Source: CAYWEP01 sp964457405 (lineage in GTDB: Bacteria > Patescibacteriota > Microgenomatia > Levybacterales > UBA12049). Taken from it: 6,617 nt of DNA. The stretch lies in contig CAYWEP010000066.1 in assembly GCA_964457405.1 (NCBI GenBank), positions 1-6,617 on the forward strand, read 5' to 3'. Position numbers and translations under genes: made by a program. The notes beneath the pieces are model-generated. The model searched no databases and was not told the DNA's origin. It worked only from the letters and a program-made list of their open reading frames with translations. Shown here piece after piece: positions 1 through 6,341 of the stretch (within the stretch, counting starts at the first letter, position 1; the number at the start of each line of letters is the position of its first letter).

Positions 1-2
1 GT

Positions 3-52
3 AGGTACGGTTAGAATATCTAGGTAACCTAAGTTCCTTAAGGTACCTAAGT
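3..52. repeat. Short 19-nt-spaced repeats and imperfect hairpin upstream of galU
   Basis: The core AGGTA(A)C occurs at 3, 22 and 41, exactly 19 nt apart. The second and third copies share a longer match, AGGTAACCTAAGT (22-34) and AGGTACCTAAGT (41-52), differing by one inserted A. The same stretch forms an imperfect hairpin: arm 21-33, loop TTC, arm 37-49, 11 of 13 positions paired. There is no T-tract after it, so it is not a convincing terminator. It lies immediately before the galU start and could be an operator, an mRNA structure or the edge of a longer repeat cut by the window. Seen directly; function unknown. Confidence 0.5.
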
Positions 53-57
53 CACGT

Positions 58-939
58 ATGGGCAAGTCTATTAGAAAAGCCGTCATCCCCGCCGCCGGGT
101 TTGGCACTCGGTTTTTGCCTCAGACCAAGGCAATGCCCAAAGAAATGCTTCCGGTTGTGGATAAGCCGGTCATTCAGTATGTCGTTGAGGAAGCAGTTGC
201 ATCGGGTATCAAGGACGTTGTGATTGTCACTGGGGCTTTAAAACGGGCAATTGAAGACCATTTTGATGTACCAAATGCTGATTTATTGAAAAATCTTGAA
301 GCAGGTGGCAAGCATGAGTTGATGGAGGAGACAAGAAGGATCTCTGAGATGGCGAATTTTATCTACGTTCGCCAAAAAGGAGCCTATGGTAATGGCACAC
401 CGGTTCTTGCCGCAGAACCTATTATTGAAAATGAGCCCTTTGCCGTTCTGTGGGGAGATGAGTTTATTTATGCAAAGCCCCCCCGCCTTGCGCAGATGAT
501 ACAGGTCCATGAGAAATTCGGCGGCATGGTTATATCAGGCGTCAGGATTGAAAAAAAAGAAGACCTCAAGCGTTATGGCATCGCAGATTTGGAGCCGGTT
601 GAAGGGAATGTCTATAAAATAAAGGCCATTATTGAGAAGCCGGATCCTGACCAAGCACCGTCAAACATTGCAACACACGGTGCGTACATTCTCCCGCCTG
701 AGATCTTTGCCGCACTGAAGAGTCTCAAAATAGGAAAAGGCGGGGAGATCTGGCTTGTGGATGCGATCAACAAATTACATGAGGAGGGTACGCCATTATA
801 TGCGGTTGTTATTGAGAATGGACGCTACTATGATACAGGGAATAAACTTGAGTATATGAAAACAGTCGTTGACATGGCGCTTCGGCACCCTGATATCAAC
901 GGCCCTTTTCGTGAGTACCTCAAAGGCTTGGGATTATAA
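58..939 (+). CDS. galU: UTP--glucose-1-phosphate uridylyltransferase (GalU)
   Basis: Cytoplasmic nucleotidyltransferase that joins UTP and glucose-1-phosphate to give UDP-glucose and pyrophosphate, supplying glycosyl donors for envelope glycans. Its 293 residues are close to the usual bacterial GalU length (about 300), so it is full length. The N-terminal Rossmann-like signature AAGFGTRFLP (12-21) is followed by the PKEMLP loop (27-32, K28). Further conserved parts are the WGDEF metal/sugar-phosphate segment (132-136), IIEKP (191-195, with the conserved Lys 194), GGEIWLVDAI (228-237) and YYDTGNKLEYMKT (257-269). The nucleotide-binding segment reads QKGAYGNGTPVLAAE (106-120), where Escherichia coli has a G-x-G-H-A form; His-Ala is replaced by Thr-Pro. 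The ATG at 58 gives the standard GalU beginning but has no clear Shine-Dalgarno; the nearest purine run, AAGG at 40-43, is too far upstream. The 3' end overlaps the convergent carboxylase gene by 6 bp. Confidence 0.94.
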   Translation: MGKSIRKAVIPAAGFGTRFLPQTKAMPKEMLPVVDKPVIQYVVEEAVASGIKDVVIVTGALKRAIEDHFDVPNADLLKNLEAGGKHELMEETRRISEMANFIYVRQKGAYGNGTPVLAAEPIIENEPFAVLWGDEFIYAKPPRLAQMIQVHEKFGGMVISGVRIEKKEDLKRYGIADLEPVEGNVYKIKAIIEKPDPDQAPSNIATHGAYILPPEIFAALKSLKIGKGGEIWLVDAINKLHEEGTPLYAVVIENGRYYDTGNKLEYMKTVVDMALRHPDINGPFREYLKGLGL

Positions 940-3900
940 ATTAGGAACCGTTCCTACCTGTCTTGCTCGCTGCGTTCTTTCCCGGCGTCTTTTCTCAAGA
1001 GCCTCATGGTCAAGTTTCATAAGCATGCTGAGTTGCGATATTGCCCACCTGCGAAGATTTGCAGAGACAAACTCAGGATGCAGATGCGCACCGCCTGGTC
1101 CTTCTAAAATAATTTCATCAATTTGAAAAAGCTCATCTCTGCGGACTTCAGCTGTTGCGTCCCGAAGCTGCAAGATAAATCTTCTTAGCTCTTCTTGCTT
1201 TTCCGGAGGAGATGATGAGTCAATCCATCTGCCGGTTTCTATCCAGTACTGCACTGAGTCAGCTGCGACAAAACTCATCGCATTTTCAAAATCAGCTGCG
1301 GCGTCAAGGGGGCCTATCAGTGTTTCGCCACCTCCGCTTCCTTTCATGCCGATATTAACGCTTAATACAGGAAAAGGGTATGCCTCTGTTGCGCTGATAA
1401 CACTTGCGAGTTTGGATAATTGTCCACGGTCTTCAGATTCTTGCTTGCAATCTGCCCCTTCAGTATCTCCTAAGAGGATAAGTGGTAGTTGTAGTTTTTT
1501 CGCAAGAGAGAGCATGCGTAATAGGTATTCCCAATCTGCTGGCGTTTGGGGGCCATATACTTTTTTTATTTCCCCAGTTGTTTCATCTCTAACCCGTTGT
1601 GTCTGCAGACCGACTACAGCGACCGGCATATCAGCAATTTTTGCAATAGCAAATATAGTTGCAGGGTACTGGTCTGCTCCTTCGACATGGAGATCAGAAC
1701 TGAGAAGCACTGCATCATCAAAAACGCTGGTATGCATAATAAGGTCAACGGCCGTTGGCCTATCAGGATGTCTAATTACCCGTAGACGTTCATTAGGATC
1801 AAGCTTCATATATTTTGTCGGAAGTATTTCTTTTGGAGCAGGTTTTCTTGATCGATCATGATGGAACCTGCTCATCAGTCTTCCGAATCTTCCTCGTTGT
1901 CCACCTTCCCGATCAAAGCGTTCAACAGGATTAATTAATTGTCTACTGACTGGTTCTTGCGGACGAAAGATGACATTTGGATCTGTGATCATCGAAGGAT
2001 AGCCGAGGATATGAGCGATATGGAAAATTTTATCTGCTGCTGAGCCTTGACTTGGTTCGAGCATATCGACCCATCGATTTTTAAAAGCCCTAGAAGGCGA
2101 GTGCATTCCCTCTGGTAAATCTTGATAAATATCTTCAGCTTTTAGACCTTTTGGTTCTATTCCGCACGTTTTTGCAACCATATAGGGACCGGTAATGCCG
2201 ATCTTTGTATCTTCAGAGTCAATGGCAATTTGCAAATCCGCAACACCCAAAAAACTCGCCGGTGGCCCACCATACGCTGATCCTGCGAAGATATTTACGT
2301 GGAGCAAAGGCGGCATCGTGATGAGGTCACTGATACCAGCGCGCATTTGAATAAGCCCTGCGTTGTTGTCATCCTGATTGATGCCAGTTGTTGGGACGAT
2401 TGTCACGAGAAACGTCTGTGCATCATGAGCGAGCTTTACTGCGTCAGAAAAGAGATTTCCTTCGCCAACGCCAAATGGTCCAGCTTTTGCCTTCCCATCA
2501 TATGTATGGGAATAAAGAACGAGTCTTATTCCATCGCGTTCGTAAAATTCATATTCAGCCTGCGAATCTTCACCTCTCACCTTTTTTGCTTCTTCTCGTT
2601 GTGCACGGTTAAGCGGAACGTCTGATCGTCTTGTCGGGATAGTAACGTCATTTGGGAGGCGGGAGGGGTCAAACGTACGCGAAGGCGGAAACTGCGTCGG
2701 CACACCATCTTTCATAAAATCATTTATATGGACCATATCGCGCAAACGCTGTTGCCACCATTTTTCGACAAATGTTGTTGATCCTTGTGCTTTTCTAAAT
2801 GCTTCCGAGTCAAGAAGCTCAATAAGGAGATGGGCGTTATTGGGCAATGAAATTCCCATACTGCGTAAGTACTCAACGAGTTTGGCTCGTGCATCTTCAC
2901 GACTATAACCATGGGAAACTATTTTGCCAAGTATTCCATCGAACCATGACGAGACAGTATCTCCTTGCTGGTAACCAGTGTCGATTCGTATGCCTTTTGT
3001 CATTTGGAGGTCGAAGACGTCAAGTTTGCCTGATACTTGCTCAAAATTTCGCTGAGGATCTTCAGCATACACCCGGGCTTCAATCGTATGCCCTCGTGCC
3101 TGTATTTGCTCTTGGGTAAAGGGAAGTCGTCTTTCTTCGGCAATATCAATCATCAGATTGACAATATCAACGCCTGTTTGGAGCTCTGTGACGCCATGCT
3201 CAACTTGGATACGCGGATTTACCTCCATGAAATACCATCTTGGATTTCCGTGTCTGTCTTTTCTATCCATATCGACGATAAATTCCCACGTGCCAATACC
3301 TGAGTAGTTTACTTCTTTGGCGAATTTCACTGCAGCCTCTTTCATGTGTTCTATTACTTCCTTTGGAACGTGTGGAGAAGGGGATTCTTCGATAATTTTT
3401 TGATTTCGCCGCTGCATTGTGCAGTCACGCTCGCCAAGAGATATGACATTGCCATAGTGGTCTGCAGCGATTTGGATCTCAACATGGGTTGCTCGCTCGA
3501 TGAATCGTTCCAGGTAGAGCTCTTTATTTCCCTGACGCATCCTGAGATTGCGATATGCTTTTCGTAATTCCTCTTCAGTCCGAACAACAATATTCCCGCT
3601 CCCACCGCCCAAATCAGGGTCCTTGAGCATGACGGGAAAGCCAGATTGATGCGCTGCCTCCAGTGCCATATCTGCTGAGAGGAGGCTGCCTGTTCCTTCG
3701 AGTACCGGAATTGATCCGTGGATTCTGCCAAGCCTCACCTTTTTTGCGATTTCCCTTGCTTTTATTTTGTTGCCGGTTACTTCCATCGCACGTGAAGAAG
3801 GGGCGAGGATGCGAATAGGGGGATTACTTTGCTCGCACATGCGGACAAAATCTTCGTTTTCCGCAAGAAATCCATATCCTAAGAAGATACCATCGCATCG

Positions 3901-4170
3901 GTGCAATTGAGCAGTTTGTAGCATCTTTGCGGCGTTCGCGTAACTTTGTTCTTGAGATGTTCCACCGAGCGGTGCCAGCTTCCAACCAGGCGTTGCATCT
4001 GCAATCCGCGTTATCATCGACTCAGCGTCAGTTGCAGAATAAGGAACAACAGCCTGGATGCCTCTTCTCTGCAAGGTTTCTGCTGCACGAACTGCGATCT
4101 CTCCTCGGTTTGCAATAAGGATACGCTTGAGCGGAATAACGCGTTCAGTAGTTTTTAAGCGTTCTGGCAT
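934..4170 (-). CDS. Fused biotin carboxylase - carboxyltransferase beta - carboxyltransferase alpha (acyl-CoA carboxylase, no carrier domain)
   Basis: Predicted cytoplasmic acetyl/acyl-CoA carboxylase: it carboxylates biotin with ATP and bicarbonate and transfers CO2 to acyl-CoA, giving malonyl-CoA if the substrate is acetyl-CoA. Domains (1078 aa): BC N-domain 15-125 (ILIANRGEIAVR, GYGFLAEN 98-105); ATP-grasp 126-330 (K183, HVEIQ 229-233, ERDCTMQRRNQK 247-258, MEVNPRIQVEH 315-325); BC C-domain 348-455 with conserved R366; linker 475-540; CT-beta 540-725, AccD-like (GGPPASF 634-640, ITGPYMVAKT 659-668) but without the AccD four-cysteine zinc finger; Arg-rich linker 745-795; CT-alpha 800-1065, AccA-like (RPTAVDLI 804-811, GDTEGAD 901-907, EDRGQ 913-917, GSGGGETLIG 944-953, GPGGAHLHPE 1024-1033). 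No carrier domain is present; the preceding gene supplies it. I start at ATG 4170, 1 nt after the accB stop, rather than TTG 4224, which lies inside accB and has no ribosome site. Altered positions: BC glycine loop (DPDLGGGSGN, where E. coli has five Gly then Arg) and CT-beta oxyanion loop (first Gly of SGGARMQE is Thr595). The acyl-CoA substrate is inferred. Confidence 0.9.
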   Translation of the reverse strand: MPERLKTTERVIPLKRILIANRGEIAVRAAETLQRRGIQAVVPYSATDAESMITRIADATPGWKLAPLGGTSQEQSYANAAKMLQTAQLHRCDGIFLGYGFLAENEDFVRMCEQSNPPIRILAPSSRAMEVTGNKIKAREIAKKVRLGRIHGSIPVLEGTGSLLSADMALEAAHQSGFPVMLKDPDLGGGSGNIVVRTEEELRKAYRNLRMRQGNKELYLERFIERATHVEIQIAADHYGNVISLGERDCTMQRRNQKIIEESPSPHVPKEVIEHMKEAAVKFAKEVNYSGIGTWEFIVDMDRKDRHGNPRWYFMEVNPRIQVEHGVTELQTGVDIVNLMIDIAEERRLPFTQEQIQARGHTIEARVYAEDPQRNFEQVSGKLDVFDLQMTKGIRIDTGYQQGDTVSSWFDGILGKIVSHGYSREDARAKLVEYLRSMGISLPNNAHLLIELLDSEAFRKAQGSTTFVEKWWQQRLRDMVHINDFMKDGVPTQFPPSRTFDPSRLPNDVTIPTRRSDVPLNRAQREEAKKVRGEDSQAEYEFYERDGIRLVLYSHTYDGKAKAGPFGVGEGNLFSDAVKLAHDAQTFLVTIVPTTGINQDDNNAGLIQMRAGISDLITMPPLLHVNIFAGSAYGGPPASFLGVADLQIAIDSEDTKIGITGPYMVAKTCGIEPKGLKAEDIYQDLPEGMHSPSRAFKNRWVDMLEPSQGSAADKIFHIAHILGYPSMITDPNVIFRPQEPVSRQLINPVERFDREGGQRGRFGRLMSRFHHDRSRKPAPKEILPTKYMKLDPNERLRVIRHPDRPTAVDLIMHTSVFDDAVLLSSDLHVEGADQYPATIFAIAKIADMPVAVVGLQTQRVRDETTGEIKKVYGPQTPADWEYLLRMLSLAKKLQLPLILLGDTEGADCKQESEDRGQLSKLASVISATEAYPFPVLSVNIGMKGSGGGETLIGPLDAAADFENAMSFVAADSVQYWIETGRWIDSSSPPEKQEELRRFILQLRDATAEVRRDELFQIDEIILEGPGGAHLHPEFVSANLRRWAISQLSMLMKLDHEALEKRRRERTQRARQVGTVPNL

Positions 4171-4171
4171 A

Positions 4172-4726
4172 TTATGGAGTTTTCTCGATGCGGCAGATAA
4201 CGGTTTCTCCTTTTTGTACTTCAATTTCGTTTTCTGTTGAAAAATAAATGACTGTTCCTCCCTTTGGAAAATGCCTTTCAGGAAGTGGCACGAGAAAGAC
4301 TTGCTCTCCTTTGCCTATCTTTCCCACACCGATTGTTCCACCCGGCAGAACATGGTCTCCAGGTTTTACAATCGGTTTTTCATCTTCTGGAAGCAGTCTC
4401 CGGCGGAATGTGCCATTGAATGAAGCAACAAGCTCTTCCCCTCTTTGTATTTCTGACTCTACATCCAAATCGCCGGTATAAGAGAAAGCAAGTGATCCTT
4501 CACCATTTCTTACAAGTTGGAATATGATATGTTGCGGATTTTCGCCTGTGTGCGTTTGCTCTATGGTTATTTGTTCAAAACCACAACTGAGTGCTTCTTT
4601 GAGCACTACTTCGGTTATTGCTTGTCCTACACGCGATAGCGCTACTCTTCCAAATTGTTCAATCGGAGAGCGAACACTCGGATAGATTTGGTCGGGCGTC
4701 AAGCGGTCGCCTTCAGTCCTTGGCAT
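4172..4726 (-). CDS. accB: AccB-like biotin carboxyl carrier protein with non-canonical I-G-K-G attachment site
   Basis: Carrier subunit expected to bear biotin and shuttle carboxyl groups between the BC and CT sites of the following gene product. It has 184 aa; E. coli AccB has about 156. The N-terminal region holds a helix/strand segment (VLKEALSCGFEQITIEQ, 41-57) resembling the AccB N-terminus. The C-terminal biotinyl/lipoyl-fold part aligns well: VASFNGTFRRR (100-110) with E. coli VRSPMVGTFYR, then V-K-P-G-D-H-V-x-P-G-G-T-I-x-V (120-134), GGTV (156-159) and ETVICRIE (174-181). At the hairpin tip E. coli has V-E-A-M-K-M; here it is G-K-I-G-K-G (135-140), so K139 (codon 4310-4312) aligns with the biotinyl lysine while both flanking Met are Gly. 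About seven extra residues follow the lysine before GGTV. The frame is open, with no sign of decay. ATG lies 3 nt after the birA stop; the stop lies 1 nt before the fusion gene, implying translational coupling. Homology is well supported; biotinylation is uncertain. Confidence 0.82.
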   Translation of the reverse strand: MPRTEGDRLTPDQIYPSVRSPIEQFGRVALSRVGQAITEVVLKEALSCGFEQITIEQTHTGENPQHIIFQLVRNGEGSLAFSYTGDLDVESEIQRGEELVASFNGTFRRRLLPEDEKPIVKPGDHVLPGGTIGVGKIGKGEQVFLVPLPERHFPKGGTVIYFSTENEIEVQKGETVICRIEKTP

Positions 4727-4729
4727 ATA

Positions 4730-5566
4730 TTATTGTTTCCTCACTTTCATATCAGATTCAAAACGATTGATCCATTCTCTCTGATTTCCGCTTGCCAGCA
4801 AAATGCCTTCTCCTATTTTTGTATCAATAACTCGTCCTGTTTTATGCGTTGTATCAGAGAAGATAACAATGTTTTGGTAAAGGAACGATGAAGCCTGTCG
4901 CCATTGCTCGTTCAATCTCTCCATCTCAGGCGACTCATCAGCAAGGGTTCCGACCAGTGATGTAAGCGGTAAAATTCCCCTAAGTATTGCAATGACGAGT
5001 TCCTGGCGGGAAAGCGGCATTCCCGCAACGATATCAGCAGATGTTGCTTCGTAGTCAACGTCATATTGTTTTAGTTCTTGTTCTGCGTAGTGTACATTTA
5101 TGCCAATGCCGACGGTTGTCCCAACATACTGTCTCTCATCATATCTATTTTCAACCAATATTCCTCCGAGTTTTCTATCTTGATGGACAATATCGTTTGG
5201 CCATTTTATTTTGACACCAGAATTCCTGCTGATATCTCGTACCGCATTATAGACGTGCAAGCCGACAAGGTCAGAAAATACACCTATTTTACTGTCAGGA
5301 ATAGAAACTGCCGCACTCAGCAATACCGAACATCCAACAGTATCATGCCAAACTCTCCTTTCTCTTCCGATGCCTTTGGTTTGATGATCAGTAAGAATTA
5401 CAGCGGGCAATCTGCCAAAACCCCTTGCATAATCCATCGTACTGAGCGTTTGGGGAATGTAAGTGAAATCATATCCTAACGCTTGCAGAGTCTCACCCAA
5501 ATATATTCGGTCATACGAATCACCATAAGGCGGACGACTAGCGGTTTCCTGATAGATGCTCATCAT
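4730..5566 (-). CDS. birA: Biotin--[carboxyl carrier protein] ligase, monofunctional (no HTH)
   Basis: Activates biotin with ATP to biotinyl-5'-AMP and attaches it to a lysine of a carrier protein. The 278-aa protein consists of the catalytic domain plus a small C-terminal domain. Visible motifs: QTLSTMDYA (39-47, the D-S-T-N-like region, with Asn replaced by Met), DHQTKGIGRERRVW (60-73, biotinyl-AMP loop, retaining the G-x-G-R-x-x-R pattern of GRGRRGR), VKIKWPNDI (118-126), KLGGILVE (132-139, catalytic Lys region) and VGIGINV (152-158). The C-terminal beta domain (about 230-272) ends in a GEGILLASGNQREW-type turn. There is no N-terminal helix-turn-helix, so it should not act as the E. coli-type bio operon repressor. 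About 35 residues precede the catalytic core. I choose ATG 5566 (a second ATG follows directly at 5563); an in-frame TTG at 5611 falls in the predicted promoter and is unlikely. It is the first gene of an operon with the carrier and carboxylase, which supports the carrier as its substrate. Confidence 0.9.
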   Translation of the reverse strand: MMSIYQETASRPPYGDSYDRIYLGETLQALGYDFTYIPQTLSTMDYARGFGRLPAVILTDHQTKGIGRERRVWHDTVGCSVLLSAAVSIPDSKIGVFSDLVGLHVYNAVRDISRNSGVKIKWPNDIVHQDRKLGGILVENRYDERQYVGTTVGIGINVHYAEQELKQYDVDYEATSADIVAGMPLSRQELVIAILRGILPLTSLVGTLADESPEMERLNEQWRQASSFLYQNIVIFSDTTHKTGRVIDTKIGEGILLASGNQREWINRFESDMKVRKQ

Positions 5567-5583
5567 GTGTGAAGTTATGATAC

Positions 5584-5611
5584 ATTCTAACAAAAGTATT
5601 TGTATTTGCAA
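5584..5611 (-). promoter_or_regulatory. Candidate sigma70-type promoter of the birA-accB-carboxylase operon
   Basis: On the minus strand TTGCAA (5611-5606) lies 16 nt from TAGAAT (5589-5584), matching the -35 and -10 consensus at 4/6 and 5/6. Transcription would begin near 5577, giving a leader of about 11 nt before the ATG at 5566 with no Shine-Dalgarno. An alternative -10, TATCAT (5582-5577), would make the mRNA almost leaderless. Predicted by eye only. Confidence 0.45.
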
Positions 5612-5628
5612 CCCAATCAGGTATTTTA

Positions 5629-5657
5629 TTGTAAATGTACGTAAGATTATCTATAGT
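5629..5657 (+). promoter_or_regulatory. Candidate sigma70-type promoter giving a leaderless PAP2 mRNA
   Basis: TTGTAA (5629-5634) and TATAGT (5652-5657) are separated by exactly 17 nt and match the -35 and -10 consensus at 4/6 and 5/6. The canonical six-base gap after the -10 puts the first transcribed base at 5664, which is the A of the PAP2 ATG. There is no Shine-Dalgarno before that ATG, which is consistent with leaderless translation. This promoter is divergent from the birA promoter in the same 97-bp gap. Confidence 0.5.
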
Positions 5658-5663
5658 ATATTG

Positions 5664-6341
5664 ATGGAGAGATACCGGTTGTTATTGTTTCTTTCAGGAA
5701 TAGCGTTTTTCTTCCTCTTTATTCTTTTCTCCCTTGTTGTTGCCAAGGGCAAGTTGGATCAATTTGACTTTAATACAACGGTGCGGCTGCAGGATAATAT
5801 AAGCCGCCGATCTGATGATGTTTTCTCAGTTTTTAGCCTCATCGGAAATTTTGAGGTTATGTTTATCGTTTTGATTATATTGTTTGTTGTTCTTCGAAAA
5901 TTTATAGCAGGCGTCATTGCAATTTTCCTCTTTGGCATGTTCCATATTATTGAGTTGTACGGCAAGAATTTTGTCGACCATTTTCCGCCGCCTGAGTTTT
6001 TGCTCCGTACCAAACGATTTCTGGAATTTCCGCAGTTTCACGTCCGGGCAGAATTTTCGTACCCTTCAGGGCATAGCGGTAGGGCAGTATTTCTTTCTGT
6101 CATCATTATCGTCGTTGTTTTATTGAGTAAGAAAATTCCACCACCACTAAAAATTATTATCATCGGAGTGATTCTTGCATTCGATAGCACAATGCTTGTT
6201 TCACGCATCTACCTTGGCGAACACTGGGCAACAGATGTGATAGGGGGTGCGTTACTTGGCATATCGTTTGGATTATTCAGCTCAGCGCTTATGATAAGAG
6301 TTAATGAAGGAAGGGGAGGCATAGTTCGTGCAAAACCTTGA
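5664..6341 (+). CDS. PAP2-family membrane phosphatase
   Basis: Integral membrane acid phosphatase of the PAP2 superfamily; members dephosphorylate lipid phosphates such as phosphatidate, phosphatidylglycerophosphate or undecaprenyl pyrophosphate. The exact substrate cannot be read here. In 225 aa there are about six hydrophobic helices (roughly 6-27, 54-77, 80-98, 141-155, 163-179, 192-212). The three-part active site is visible. Motif 1 is K101-x6-P108-P109 (GKNFVDHFPPPEF), where the usual K-x6-R-P arginine is proline. Motif 2 is YPSGHSGR (133-140), with the catalytic His137. Motif 3 is S180-R181-x5-H187-x3-D191 (SRIYLGEHWATD), which is canonical. The frame is open from 5556, but I start at ATG 5664 because it directly precedes the first membrane helix and coincides with the predicted transcription start; the upstream extension overlaps birA and its promoter. 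The 3' end overlaps the next small gene by 14 nt. Confidence 0.92.
   Translation: MERYRLLLFLSGIAFFFLFILFSLVVAKGKLDQFDFNTTVRLQDNISRRSDDVFSVFSLIGNFEVMFIVLIILFVVLRKFIAGVIAIFLFGMFHIIELYGKNFVDHFPPPEFLLRTKRFLEFPQFHVRAEFSYPSGHSGRAVFLSVIIIVVVLLSKKIPPPLKIIIIGVILAFDSTMLVSRIYLGEHWATDVIGGALLGISFGLFSSALMIRVNEGRGGIVRAKP
6315..6319 (+). promoter_or_regulatory. Strong Shine-Dalgarno that sets the GTG start at 6328
   Basis: GGAGG within the purine run AAGGAAGGGGAGG lies 8 nt upstream of GTG 6328, inside the end of the PAP2 coding region. It is the only strong ribosome-binding site in the window; the larger genes have none that is recognisable. It supports the downstream small frame as translated, although the purines also encode the Glu-Gly-Arg-Gly-Gly tail of PAP2. 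Confidence 0.6.

Noticed and set aside
942..956. TAGGAA-CCG-TTCCTA hairpin as a galU terminator
   Set aside because: The stem is only 6 bp, is not followed by a T-tract, and encodes the last residues of the carboxylase.
3354..3731. 125-residue frame on the minus strand and several plus-strand frames between 1346 and 3567
   Set aside because: They lie inside the conserved carboxylase coding region in other frames, with no recognisable domains; they are shadows.
4171..4224. Upstream TTG start adding 18 residues to the carboxylase fusion
   Set aside because: It would overlap accB by 53 nt, has no ribosome-binding site, and the biotin carboxylase homology begins only after the ATG at 4170.
4172..4726. 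accB-like gene as a pseudogene because the M-K-M motif is missing
   Set aside because: The frame is intact, spacing to both neighbours is tight, and the rest of the fold, including a lysine at the attachment position, is preserved.
5078..5479. 133-residue plus-strand frame opposite birA
   Set aside because: It is antisense to conserved birA motifs and has no recognisable protein features.
5567..5611. TTG start at 5611 for birA
   Set aside because: It lies within the predicted promoter and adds residues without ligase homology; two ATG codons follow at 5566 and 5563.
5556..5663. 36-residue N-terminal extension of the PAP2 protein
   Set aside because: It overlaps birA and both divergent promoters, and the membrane-protein start at 5664 is the natural beginning.
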